From Collimonas silvisoli (GTDB lineage: Bacteria; Pseudomonadota; Gammaproteobacteria; Burkholderiales; Burkholderiaceae_D): a DNA stretch of 60,716 nucleotides. This document shows positions 18,776 through 26,996 of the stretch, piece after piece. Under the pieces are notes generated by a model. It ran no database searches. It was not told where the DNA came from and saw only the letters and a program-made list of their open reading frames with translations. The stretch covers positions 1-60,716 of the forward strand of contig NZ_JAGQEG010000028.1 in assembly GCF_018305005.1 (NCBI RefSeq). Reading direction: 5' to 3'. The position numbers were made by a program, and so were the translations under genes. Within the stretch, counting starts at the first letter, position 1. The number at the start of each line of letters is the position of its first letter.

Positions 18776-19660
18776 CTATACTCGCTTGCGGGCCTCGACC
18801 GCTGCGAACTGCGCCATGGTTGAGTCAAAGGCGCGCTTGGCCATCTCTTCCAACGGCAGTTTGCGGAACGATTGCGAAAGAATTTCGACGCCGTAGTAAG
18901 GGCCGGCGAAGCCTGCCTGCTGGACAGCTTCAATGAAGGCCGGAGCGTTATAAACACCTTCCCCGCAAAGGCGGCGATTGAAGCGTGTGTCCTCAAAAAG
19001 AGTGCCGACGACTTGTTCATCCGCATCATCGAGTTCTATCGACTTGATGAATCGGGAGGGAATTTTTGCAATCTCGTCATAGCTGCTTCCGCCGCGCACG
19101 ACATGCCATGTGTCGACAGTCAACCCGCCATTTGGCTGATCTGCAGCTTCAACGATCGCGAGTCCATCTTGAATGTTGCGAACAATCGAGAACGGCATGA
19201 ACTCAAGAGAGACGGTCGCACCAACTGAACTTACTTCTTCACAAAGCTTCGCGAACTCGGCAGCCATGCGAGGAAAATCGGCTGGCCCCTCATCCGCAAA
19301 ACTTGCCCCGATTTTCAGGTTGCGCATACCAAGCGCTCCGCCCAATTCAATGACATCTCGACGGAATTGATCCGATGCTGCTCGCAACTCACCCGACTTG
19401 TACCAATCGACAAGGATTTCGAGCTCGAAGTGTTTCATTCCGTTATCGGCCAAGATATTTCTGACTCCCGACACACCGACTTGAGCAACTGCGGCCTTCA
19501 GGTCATCAAGCACCAGGCCGATGCCCTTCCAACCAGCCTTGGCTGCAGCTTCTGCACGCGCCTGCAAAGGAAATGGGCTCACCTCGCTTGGCGCACATGG
19601 ATATACGTCACCGGCGATAGTCCAATACGCAGCAAGCAGATCAATGCTGTTTTCATTCAT
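18776..19660 (-). CDS. IolE-like sugar phosphate isomerase/epimerase family protein
   Basis: TIM-barrel (AP-endonuclease-2/xylose-isomerase-like) enzyme of 294 aa. Likely metal ligands are E153 (SLEFMPF), D183 and H186 (VDTWH), E209 and E234 (CGEG). The family includes 2-keto-myo-inositol dehydratase IolE, 3-dehydroshikimate dehydratase and 3-keto-C-glycoside cleaving subunits, all of which eliminate next to a keto group. That chemistry fits a position right after a ketone-forming dehydrogenase. GGGAG precedes the ATG. I cannot tell dehydratase from epimerase by eye; the dehydratase reading is inference from context. Confidence 0.82.
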   Translation of the reverse strand: MNENSIDLLAAYWTIAGDVYPCAPSEVSPFPLQARAEAAAKAGWKGIGLVLDDLKAAVAQVGVSGVRNILADNGMKHFELEILVDWYKSGELRAASDQFRRDVIELGGALGMRNLKIGASFADEGPADFPRMAAEFAKLCEEVSSVGATVSLEFMPFSIVRNIQDGLAIVEAADQPNGGLTVDTWHVVRGGSSYDEIAKIPSRFIKSIELDDADEQVVGTLFEDTRFNRRLCGEGVYNAPAFIEAVQQAGFAGPYYGVEILSQSFRKLPLEEMAKRAFDSTMAQFAAVEARKRV

Positions 19661-19749
19661 TTGTCATTACTCCCAATTTTTGTTCAAACCAAAGGTGTGA
19701 TCTACTTGAAATCGCACAATCTGAATTACTCGGCTGACGCGGTTTAAGC

Positions 19750-20673
19750 TCAGGTTTTAACTGCGTTGTCAGGTTTCTTATGTGCGAGCGTGAAATCCCA
19801 TTTAACTTTCCAGAAGGGTGCGGTCACCCCTAGCTCTCGAGCGGCGTCTTCGTCTGTCACTTCTATGAATTCCGCCACAAGATCGCGCTTCACTCCGAAC
19901 ACGGTGTCTTCTGCCAGATATGGACAGTCCGGCGCGAAGATATGCGTGATGACCGGCTCAAAGCCTGGCGCAGCTACAATGAAATGCAAATGGGCAGCTC
20001 GATTCGGGTGTCGTCCCAGGCAGCGCAAGAGCTTGCCAACGGGACCGTCATCAGGAATTGGATAGTGACGCGGTTTGACAGATTTGAACCAGTAGCTGCC
20101 GCTGTCGCTGGTGCTGAATACCCCTCGCAAATTGTGGTCTGGCTGCAGGTCTTTTTGCTGGACGTCATAAAACCCATCGTCATTCGTCTGCCAGACATCA
20201 AGTGTTGCATTGGCAATCGGGTTGCCGCTCACATCCAATACTCGGCCTGAGATCACCATAGACTGTCCCTTTCCATCCAGGCAGATATTTGCTCCGTTTT
20301 CGTAACGCGGGGCATTTTCAACATAGAAAGGGCCAAGGATGGTATTAGGAGTCGCTCCGCTAGGACGTCGATGATTAATCGCATCGACCAGCATCGACAC
20401 GCCAAGCACGTCGGACAAAAGAATGTATTCCTGACGCCAATCGGAGCACATTTTCCCGGTTTCCGTCAGAAATTTGATTGCAGCCAACCATTCGTTATGC
20501 GTCGGCTCAATTTCTTTGATGGCGGCGTGTAGATGTTTGACCAGGACCGTCATTACGTCGCGCAAACGCGGTGAAACATCCACTCCCATCCGGGAGTTCA
20601 CAACCTCCGCAGAATTTTCTTCTTCGAAATACGGCAGGTTTTCAATCGTTGACTTCAACGTTTGCTTGGGCAT
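19750..20673 (-). CDS. Intradiol ring-cleavage dioxygenase, hydroxyquinol 1,2-dioxygenase type
   Basis: Fe(III)-dependent intradiol dioxygenase of 307 aa. Iron ligands are visible: Y169 (GFYDVQQ), Y204 (PRHYPIPDDG), H228 and H230 (RAAHLHF). The helical N-terminal dimerisation domain (about 1-115) and the TILGPFYVE motif fit the catechol/hydroxyquinol group rather than protocatechuate 3,4-dioxygenase. Pairing with maleylacetate reductase in the same operon points to hydroxyquinol (1,2,4-trihydroxybenzene), cleaved to maleylacetate. It is the first gene of the leftward operon, with GGAG before the ATG, and lies 114 bp from the divergent LysR start. No phenol hydroxylase or decarboxylase that would supply the triol is present. 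Confidence 0.93.
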   Translation of the reverse strand: MPKQTLKSTIENLPYFEEENSAEVVNSRMGVDVSPRLRDVMTVLVKHLHAAIKEIEPTHNEWLAAIKFLTETGKMCSDWRQEYILLSDVLGVSMLVDAINHRRPSGATPNTILGPFYVENAPRYENGANICLDGKGQSMVISGRVLDVSGNPIANATLDVWQTNDDGFYDVQQKDLQPDHNLRGVFSTSDSGSYWFKSVKPRHYPIPDDGPVGKLLRCLGRHPNRAAHLHFIVAAPGFEPVITHIFAPDCPYLAEDTVFGVKRDLVAEFIEVTDEDAARELGVTAPFWKVKWDFTLAHKKPDNAVKT

Positions 20674-20703
20674 GAGTGAGTCTCCTAATTATTTTGAATG
20701 CCT

Positions 20704-20721
20704 ATGCTTGGAAATAAGTAT
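20704..20721. promoter_or_regulatory. Candidate LysR-type operator
   Basis: ATGCTT (20704-20709) and AAGTAT (20716-20721) form a near-perfect inverted repeat (5 of 6) with a 6-bp spacer, and contain a T-N11-A core. The site lies between the dioxygenase operon and its divergent LysR gene, the normal place for a LysR activation site. Confidence 0.5.
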
Positions 20722-20787
20722 ATATTCACAAAAAGAGGAAAAACAGGTCAAAAAATGCAATCTCTTTTGCAAAAATTGGGAAAATCA

Positions 20788-21699
20788 ATGAATCAGCTGC
20801 GTGAAATTGAGCTTTTCGTTCAAGTCGGTAATGTCGGCAGTATCAGCAAGGCGGCGGAGCAGTTAGAAATATCCATATCCGCTGCGAGCCGGTATTTGGT
20901 TGCTTTGGAAACCCGTTTGGGAGTTCAACTGGTGAGGCGAACGACCAGGCGGCTTTTTCTCACCGAAGCAGGAGCGGAGTTTCACCAGCGATGCAAAGGC
21001 ATTTTAGGGGACTTACGTGAGGCAGAAGACACGGTAACCGAGACTGCAATAAAGCCGACAGGGACGCTACGTGTGACAGCGTCGCTTTCCTTCTGTCTTC
21101 TACATATAACACCGCTGTTACCGGAGTTCAGTCAGCGCTATCCAGAAATTCAAGTCGAAGTCATCGCAGCCAATCGCTACTATGACATTATCGAGAATGG
21201 GATTGACGTTGCTATCCGCACGCGACAAGTCGAAGCGGATAGCAACATCACCATACGCCGGCTCGCCGAGACGCGACGAATATTAGCTGCAGCCCCTTCA
21301 TATATCGAAAAATTCGGAACGCCAGTTTTGCCACCCGATCTTAAACATCATCATATACTCAACTACGCGTTGGCAAATACGCCAAACGAACTTCCTTTAA
21401 AGCGCGGTAAAGAAAGTATCGTCACAAAAATTCGACCGCTCCTGGAAGCAAATGATGGACAAATACTTCGGCATGCAGCTATTGCCGGCATGGGTATCTT
21501 GGTCCAACCGAAATACATTGTGTATGACGATCTGGTGGCGGGGCGATTAGTCCCCGTGCTGGACGATTGGGATTTGCCTCGCCTTACCATTAACATTGCG
21601 TTTCAAACGCGCGCGCATCTTCCTGCCAAAGCTCGACTTTTTATCGATGCACTCGTTGAACGGTTCCGAATCAACGACTTTGAGCGCCTATGGTGCTGA
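20788..21699 (+). CDS. LysR-family regulator of the hydroxyquinol/sugar operon
   Basis: LysR-type regulator, 303 aa from the ATG at 20788, which gives the standard opening LREIELFVQVGNVGSISKAAEQLEIS. An in-frame ATG at 20698 would add 30 unlikely residues. The winged-helix domain spans about 1-60 (RYLVALETRLGVQLVRRTTRRLFLTEAG) and the inducer-binding domain about 90-300. It belongs to the CrgA/AaeR-like subgroup by its VDVAIRT-type motif (GIDVAIRTRQV). It is divergent from the dioxygenase gene and probably activates that operon in response to a pathway intermediate. Confidence 0.93.
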   Translation: MNQLREIELFVQVGNVGSISKAAEQLEISISAASRYLVALETRLGVQLVRRTTRRLFLTEAGAEFHQRCKGILGDLREAEDTVTETAIKPTGTLRVTASLSFCLLHITPLLPEFSQRYPEIQVEVIAANRYYDIIENGIDVAIRTRQVEADSNITIRRLAETRRILAAAPSYIEKFGTPVLPPDLKHHHILNYALANTPNELPLKRGKESIVTKIRPLLEANDGQILRHAAIAGMGILVQPKYIVYDDLVAGRLVPVLDDWDLPRLTINIAFQTRAHLPAKARLFIDALVERFRINDFERLWC

Positions 21700-21762
21700 A
21701 TTCCAGTCGACATCTGAAGAACCGGACTTCCTGCAACAGCCTGGGTCGTTTTTTTAAGCGCC

Positions 21763-22632
21763 TTACAAAGCAACGTTCAACGGAATCTTCAGATAACTCA
21801 CGCCATTCTCTTCCGCCGCGGGCAACACGCCGGCACAGATATTGAGTTGGATCGAAGGCAGCATCAAGGTCGGCAAGGTCAGCGTGGCGTCGCGCTGGTT
21901 ACGCATGGCGATGAATTCGCTTTCGCCGACGCCGTCGCGCACATGGATGTTTTTCGCCCGTTGCTCGGCGACTGTCGCCTCACAGGCTGGAAGCCGGCCT
22001 TCGGGCGGATAGTCGTGGCAGACGAACAACCGTGTCGATGGCGGCAAACTCAACAAGCTGCTCACTGAACGATACAAGCTGCTGGCGCTGCCGCCGGGGA
22101 AATCGCAGCGCGCAGTACCGAGATCCGGCATGAACAGCGTGTCGCCGACAAACGCTACATCCTGCTCCACCAGATAAGCCATGTCGGCCGGCGTGTGCCC
22201 CGGAACATGCAGCGCTTGGGCACGCAAGCTGCCGATGTAAAAAATCTCGCCTGGCGCGAACAAATGGTCGAACTGGGCGCCGTCCAGTAAAAATTCCGAC
22301 TGCAGATTGAAGATTTTTTTGAATACTCCCTGAACCATCTTGATCTGATCGCCGATGGCGATTGCGCCGCCCAGATGCTGACGCAGATAGGGCGCTGCCG
22401 AAATGTGGTCGGCATGGGCATGGGTTTCCAACAGCCATTGCACCTTCAAGTCCTTGCTGCGTACGAACTCAATGACGCGATCGGCCGATACCGTGGAAGT
22501 GTGGCCGGCAATCGGATCGTAATCAAGCACCGAATCGATAATCGCGCACTCGCCGCCGCCCGCCGCATAGACCACATAGGTAAACGTGGAGGTATTCCGA
22601 TCAAAAATGACTTCTATTTGTGGACTTGCCAT
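21763..22632 (-). CDS. MBL-fold metallohydrolase, persulfide-dioxygenase type
   Basis: Metallo-beta-lactamase-fold protein, 289 aa, resembling bacterial persulfide dioxygenases (ETHE1/Blh group), which oxidise glutathione persulfide to sulfite. The motif HAHADH is at 71-76 (H71, H73, D75). HVPGHTPADMAYL and VGDTLFMPDLGTARCDFPGGSA follow, the latter being characteristic of this group, then FVCHDYPPEGR with another ligand His. AAGGA precedes the ATG. It is divergent from a sulfide:quinone reductase fusion and shares a palindromic control region with it, supporting a joint role in sulfide detoxification. Confidence 0.9.
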   Translation of the reverse strand: MASPQIEVIFDRNTSTFTYVVYAAGGGECAIIDSVLDYDPIAGHTSTVSADRVIEFVRSKDLKVQWLLETHAHADHISAAPYLRQHLGGAIAIGDQIKMVQGVFKKIFNLQSEFLLDGAQFDHLFAPGEIFYIGSLRAQALHVPGHTPADMAYLVEQDVAFVGDTLFMPDLGTARCDFPGGSASSLYRSVSSLLSLPPSTRLFVCHDYPPEGRLPACEATVAEQRAKNIHVRDGVGESEFIAMRNQRDATLTLPTLMLPSIQLNICAGVLPAAEENGVSYLKIPLNVAL

Positions 22633-22683
22633 CTAACCGCATCCTTAACTTAACACTACGTAACTATATAGAAACACGCAACA

Positions 22684-22711
22684 TTGACAAAAATCCAATT
22701 CACATTATATT
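22684..22711 (+). promoter_or_regulatory. Sigma70-type promoter toward the SQR fusion gene
   Basis: TTGACA (22684-22689), a 16-bp spacer, then TATATT (22706-22711): a consensus -35 and a 5-of-6 -10 element. On the opposite strand a perfect TATAAT occupies 22709-22704 and can serve the MBL gene. Confidence 0.6.
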
Positions 22712-22731
22712 ATTAACAATCAAGTTAATAA
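22710..22731. promoter_or_regulatory. Palindromic operator shared by the divergent sulfide genes
   Basis: Perfect 8-bp inverted repeat TTATTAAC (22710-22717) and GTTAATAA (22724-22731) with the spacer AATCAA. It abuts the rightward -10 and lies upstream of the leftward -10, so a bound repressor would block both. ArsR-type sulfide sensors (BigR/SqrR group) bind AT-rich dyads in front of such genes; the actual regulator is not in this window. Confidence 0.65.
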
Positions 22732-23014
22732 GCGGTTTTTAATTGAACAGACATTTCGCTAGAGCAAAACAGGATATGCCGCAGCCCGGCGAGCGCTGAC
22801 CGCACATGGTTAACATGCATTGGCAACCTAAGGTCAATCGCTGACTTCAGTCAGTTCACCCAGGCGCCGCAAAGCATCATTATCCATTCCTTCCCTTGTT
22901 GCCATCTTCAAACAACTGCCACGACAGCAACTGCCGGCACCCCGATGTCGCCGCCTGCCAGGATTTGTGGGAAATAAGTAAAGCTCAAGTAAGTAGTGCC
23001 ACCCGCCTGTCACG

Positions 23015-24637
23015 ATGGAATCAGCAGCCATGACCTTTAATATCATCAAGCATAACGACTTATTTTCAACTGCCGGTCAAATCGGCCTGGAAGATTTGCC
23101 CCTTATTGTAGCCGCCGGCTACAAGTCGGTGATTTGCAATCGTCCTGATGCAGAAGACGGCGGCCGGCACGTCAGCAGCAGCGAGCTGGCCGCAGCCTGC
23201 GCCGCGCATGGCCTGGTCTTCGGCTATTTACCTGCAGACGCCACCCGCCTCAGCAAAGAGCACGGTGCGGCGCTGCGCCAGTTACTCGCCGACATGCCCG
23301 GCCCTGTCCTGGCTTTTTGCCGCACCGGGAACCGTTCGACAAATATCTTCAGGCTGGCAAATATCATCGACACGCCAGGTCTGGCCGCAGGAACCGCGAA
23401 CGACAAACTCAAGCAGTATGAAATCGTGATTGTCGGCGGCGGTTCCGCCGGCATCGCGGTTGCCAGCAGCTTGCTGAAGCGCGCGCCCAATGCGCAGATC
23501 GCGATTATCGATCCCAGCAGCCAGCACTATTACCAGCCGGCCTGGACGCTGGTTGGCCGCGGCGTTTTCGACAGCCAAAAAACCGTGCGGCCGATGGCGT
23601 CGCTGATACCTGAAGGCGCACAGTGGATACAGCAGGCCGTGTCGGAATTGCTGCCGGATCATAACCGCATCCGCCTCGACAACGGCGACCTGATCGCCTA
23701 TCGGCAGCTGATTGTCTGCCCCGGCCTGCGGCTGGCCTGGGAAAAAATAGAAGGCCTGCAGCAAACCCTTGGCAAGAACGGCGTCACTTCAAACTACCGC
23801 TACGATCTGGCGCCCTATACCTGGCAACTGGTGTCTCAATTAGCGCAAGGCAAGGCGTTGTTTTCACAGCCGGCAATGCCGATCAAATGCGCCGGCGCGC
23901 CGCAAAAAGCCATGTATCTCTCGTGCGACTACTGGTTGCGCCAAGGCGTGCTGAAGCAGATAGAAGTCGAATTCAACAACGCCGGTAGCGCCTTGTTCGG
24001 CGTCGCTGTATTTGTGCCGCCGCTGATGCGCTACGTAGAAAAATATCAGACGCGGCTGGTATTCGAATCGACCTTGGTCAAAGTCGATGGTGAAAAAAAA
24101 CTGGCCTGGTTCGATGTCAAGGATGGCGCCGGCAACATCAGCCGCCAGGAAAAATCGTTTGACATGCTGCATGCGGTGCCGCCACAGGTGGCGCCTGATG
24201 TGGTGCGCGATAGCCCCCTGGCGAATCTCGACGGCTGGTGCGAAGTCGATCCAGCCTCGTTGCAGCATGTGCGCTATCGGAATGTATTCGCGCTGGGGGA
24301 TGTCTGCTCAACCAGCAATGCAAAAACGGTGGCGGCAATCCGCAAACAAGCTGTCGTGGTAGCCAGCAACCTGCTCGCCGCATGTGCCGGCAAGCCGCTG
24401 AGCGCGCGTTATGACGGTTATGGCGCTTGTCCGCTTACGGTCGAAAAGGGCAAGGTGATATTGGCCGAGTTCGGTTATGGCGGCAAGCTGCTGCCGACTT
24501 TCCGGCTCGACCCGACCATCGCGCGCCGCAGCACCTGGTTCCTGAAGACCACGGTGCTACCCTGGGTCTACTGGAAGTTGATGCTCAAGGGTAAAGAGTG
24601 GTTAGCGAAACCCTCGAAACCTGCAGAGAATCCGTGA
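23015..24637 (+). CDS. DUF442 phosphatase-like domain fused to type II sulfide:quinone oxidoreductase
   Basis: A 540-aa fusion. Residues about 8-125 are a DUF442 (Blh N-terminal, PTP-like) domain with the signature loop CRTGNRS at C102. Residues about 134-540 are a flavoprotein with the FAD motif GGGSAG (141-146), matching the eukaryotic-like SQOR type from memory: KCAGAPQKAMYLSC (C292), LHAVPPQVAPDVVRDSPLA, GDVC (C431) and YDGYGACPLTVEKGKVILAEF. It oxidises sulfide to a persulfide and reduces quinone at the membrane face. ATG 23015 or 23030 could be the start; both have weak ribosome-binding sites. It pairs with the divergent persulfide dioxygenase. Confidence 0.92.
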   Translation: MESAAMTFNIIKHNDLFSTAGQIGLEDLPLIVAAGYKSVICNRPDAEDGGRHVSSSELAAACAAHGLVFGYLPADATRLSKEHGAALRQLLADMPGPVLAFCRTGNRSTNIFRLANIIDTPGLAAGTANDKLKQYEIVIVGGGSAGIAVASSLLKRAPNAQIAIIDPSSQHYYQPAWTLVGRGVFDSQKTVRPMASLIPEGAQWIQQAVSELLPDHNRIRLDNGDLIAYRQLIVCPGLRLAWEKIEGLQQTLGKNGVTSNYRYDLAPYTWQLVSQLAQGKALFSQPAMPIKCAGAPQKAMYLSCDYWLRQGVLKQIEVEFNNAGSALFGVAVFVPPLMRYVEKYQTRLVFESTLVKVDGEKKLAWFDVKDGAGNISRQEKSFDMLHAVPPQVAPDVVRDSPLANLDGWCEVDPASLQHVRYRNVFALGDVCSTSNAKTVAAIRKQAVVVASNLLAACAGKPLSARYDGYGACPLTVEKGKVILAEFGYGGKLLPTFRLDPTIARRSTWFLKTTVLPWVYWKLMLKGKEWLAKPSKPAENP

Positions 24638-24662
24638 TGCCGGCAGCGCAATAACGGCAAAC

Positions 24663-26945
24663 TCAGCGCAATGCCCGCAACAGTCTCAAGCCGTTAAATA
24701 CCACCAGCAAGCTCGCTCCCATGTCGGCGAATACCGCCATCCATAGCGTCGCTTCACCGGTCAGAGCCAGCACCAGAAAGACCGCCTTGATGCCGAGCGC
24801 CAAAGTGATATTTTGCATCAGCACCGTATGGGTCTTTTTACTTAAGCGAATGAATGCGGCAATCTTGCGCAGGTCGTCATCCATCAGCGCCACGTCGGCG
24901 GTTTCCAGCGCCGTATCGCTGCCTGCCGCGCCCATCGCAAAGCCGATGCTGGCTTGCGCCAGCGCCGGCGCATCGTTGATGCCGTCACCGACCATGCCGA
25001 CATAGCCATAGCGCTGGCGCAGATCATTGATGGCGTTGCGCTTGTCTTGCGGCAGTTGGTCGCCGCGGGCGTCGCTGATGCCGACCTGGGTCGCAATGGC
25101 TTGCGCGGTATGCGCGTTATCGCCCGTCAGCATGACGGCCTCGACGCCGATCGCATGCAACTTGGCCACCGCTTCGACTGCGATGTCGCGTATCGTATCG
25201 GCCACCGCCAGGATCAGCAAAGGCTGTGCGGCCGAACACAGCACCACCGCGGTTTTGCCTTCGCTCTCTAACGCCGACAAGTGCGCCTCCAGGGCCGGGC
25301 TGCAGATATTCATCTCATGCACCAGCCGATGATTGCCCAGATAGAATTGCCGGCCGTCGATATCGCCTTGCACGCCACGGCCGGTGAGCGCCTCAAAAGC
25401 GCCCACCTCAAACAATGCCTCTGGATTACCCGCTGCCTGCCAGTGCGCCACCACTGCGCCCGATACCGGATGGTCGGAACGGCTGGCCAGACTGGCTGCC
25501 TGGCGCTGCAATTGCAATAGCCGGCGGCCATCGGCGTCGGCCGCGGGCTGTACCGGTTGCACATCGGTGACACGCGGTTTGCCCAGCGTCAGCGTGCCGG
25601 TTTTATCGAGTGCCAGTGCTTTGATCTTGCGCCCCATCTCCAGATACACCCCGCCCTTGATCAGCACGCCGTTCCTGGCGGCAGCCGCCAACCCGCTCAC
25701 CACCGTCACCGGTGTCGAAATCACCAGCGCGCAAGGACAGGCGATCACCAGTAGCACCAAAGCCTTGTACAGCCATGGATAAAACGCCAGGCCCATCAGC
25801 AAGGGCGGCAAGGCGGCTACCAGTAGCGCGGCCAGCACCACCACCGGAATGTAGTAGCGCGCAAACTGATCGACGAAGCGCTGCGTCGGCGCCCGCTCTC
25901 CCTGCGCCTGCTGTACGCTCTTGATGATGCGCGCCAGGGTTGAATTGGCTTGCAGCGCGGTCACGCGATAAACAAAGGAGCCGCGCTCGTTGATAGTGCC
26001 GGCAAACACCGGATCGCCGGCCTGCTTCTCCACCGGCATGCTCTCGCCGGTAATTGCCGCCTGATTGATGGTGGTTTGACCTTCTGTCAGCAGCCCGTCC
26101 AAAGGCACCCGCGCCCCCGGCTTGACGCGGATCAGCGCTGCCAGCGCCACCTCGCCGGTGGCAACTTCACGCCACTCGCCGTCGGCGCCTTGCACCGTTG
26201 CCAGATCCGGCGCCATCGCCATCAATCCCTTGATCGCATTGCGGGCCCGGTCCAGCGATAAAGCTTCGATCATTTCCGCCAGCGCGAACAAGAAGATCAC
26301 AACCGCCGCTTCCGGCCACTGGCCGATGATGGCAGCGCCGATCACCGCCAGCGACATCAGGAAATTCATGTTGAGAGAAAAATTGCGCAATGCGATCCAG
26401 CCCTTTTTCAACGTATCCAGACCGCCGCTCAGGATCGCAACCAGCGCCAGGCCGATCACCAGCCATGAACTGTCCTGGCCGCCGCTCCAGGCCACAAGTT
26501 CGGCGCCGACCGCGGCAATGCCGGAGAGCGCCATCAACAGCCATTTCTTTTTGGAGATCTTGAAAGCGCCGTCGCCCATGCCTTCAGTTAAATCGACAGC
26601 ACCGGTCAGCGTGTCCGATTTGAGCGCCGGCTCCATGTCCAGTGCTTTCAAGGTGGCGATGATGGCGTCTACCGACGGCAGACGATGATGGACCGTCAGT
26701 TCGCGCTGGATCAGATTAAATTGCATGGCCACGATCCCGGCCATGTCTTTGAATCTGTCACGGATTAATTTTTCTTCAGTGGGGCAATCCATGTTCTGGA
26801 TCAGGAACACCGCCTGTTCGGCGCCCGCAGCCAGTGATGGACGGCTGACAGCAAACCCGCCCGCATCTGCCGGTGCATGCTCATGCTTGTGATCGTGCTG
26901 GTGACTATGCTGATGATCCTGATGGTCGTGTTCGCAACGGCCCAT
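24663..26945 (-). CDS. cadA: Heavy-metal P1B-type ATPase, CadA/ZntA (Cd/Zn/Pb export)
   Basis: P1B-type efflux ATPase of 760 aa. Residues 1-25 are His-rich. A heavy-metal-associated domain (about 45-115) carries MDCPTEE, a CxxE-type site typical of Cd/Pb/Zn pumps in Cupriavidus relatives. Then follow the membrane helices, TGESMPVEK, the transmembrane metal site CPC (ACPCALVISTPV, near 400), the phosphorylated DKTGTLT (near 446) and the MVGDGINDAPALA hinge. AAGGAG precedes the ATG. It is divergent from a MerR-type regulator, and its own promoter has a 19-bp MerR-type spacer. Confidence 0.95.
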   Translation of the reverse strand: MGRCEHDHQDHQHSHQHDHKHEHAPADAGGFAVSRPSLAAGAEQAVFLIQNMDCPTEEKLIRDRFKDMAGIVAMQFNLIQRELTVHHRLPSVDAIIATLKALDMEPALKSDTLTGAVDLTEGMGDGAFKISKKKWLLMALSGIAAVGAELVAWSGGQDSSWLVIGLALVAILSGGLDTLKKGWIALRNFSLNMNFLMSLAVIGAAIIGQWPEAAVVIFLFALAEMIEALSLDRARNAIKGLMAMAPDLATVQGADGEWREVATGEVALAALIRVKPGARVPLDGLLTEGQTTINQAAITGESMPVEKQAGDPVFAGTINERGSFVYRVTALQANSTLARIIKSVQQAQGERAPTQRFVDQFARYYIPVVVLAALLVAALPPLLMGLAFYPWLYKALVLLVIACPCALVISTPVTVVSGLAAAARNGVLIKGGVYLEMGRKIKALALDKTGTLTLGKPRVTDVQPVQPAADADGRRLLQLQRQAASLASRSDHPVSGAVVAHWQAAGNPEALFEVGAFEALTGRGVQGDIDGRQFYLGNHRLVHEMNICSPALEAHLSALESEGKTAVVLCSAAQPLLILAVADTIRDIAVEAVAKLHAIGVEAVMLTGDNAHTAQAIATQVGISDARGDQLPQDKRNAINDLRQRYGYVGMVGDGINDAPALAQASIGFAMGAAGSDTALETADVALMDDDLRKIAAFIRLSKKTHTVLMQNITLALGIKAVFLVLALTGEATLWMAVFADMGASLLVVFNGLRLLRALR

Positions 26946-26996
26946 TGTGTTCTCCTTGACGCGGGTTTTGATGACGCAATCGATTACTTCTTGCGC

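Larger units (their letters stand above)
22633..23014. other. Divergent control region of the sulfide-oxidation genes
   Basis: A 382-bp gap. The left part (22680-22740) is AT-rich and holds the divergent promoters and operator listed below. The right part (about 22740-23014) has no feature I recognise; it would be a leader of about 300 nt for the SQR fusion. A reverse ORF at 22834-23049 overlaps the SQR start and looks spurious. Confidence 0.5.

Noticed and set aside
22834-23049. 71-codon - strand ORF between the sulfide genes
   Set aside because: Overlaps the start of the SQR fusion, composition is Arg/Cys-rich, and no ArsR or other regulator motif is present.
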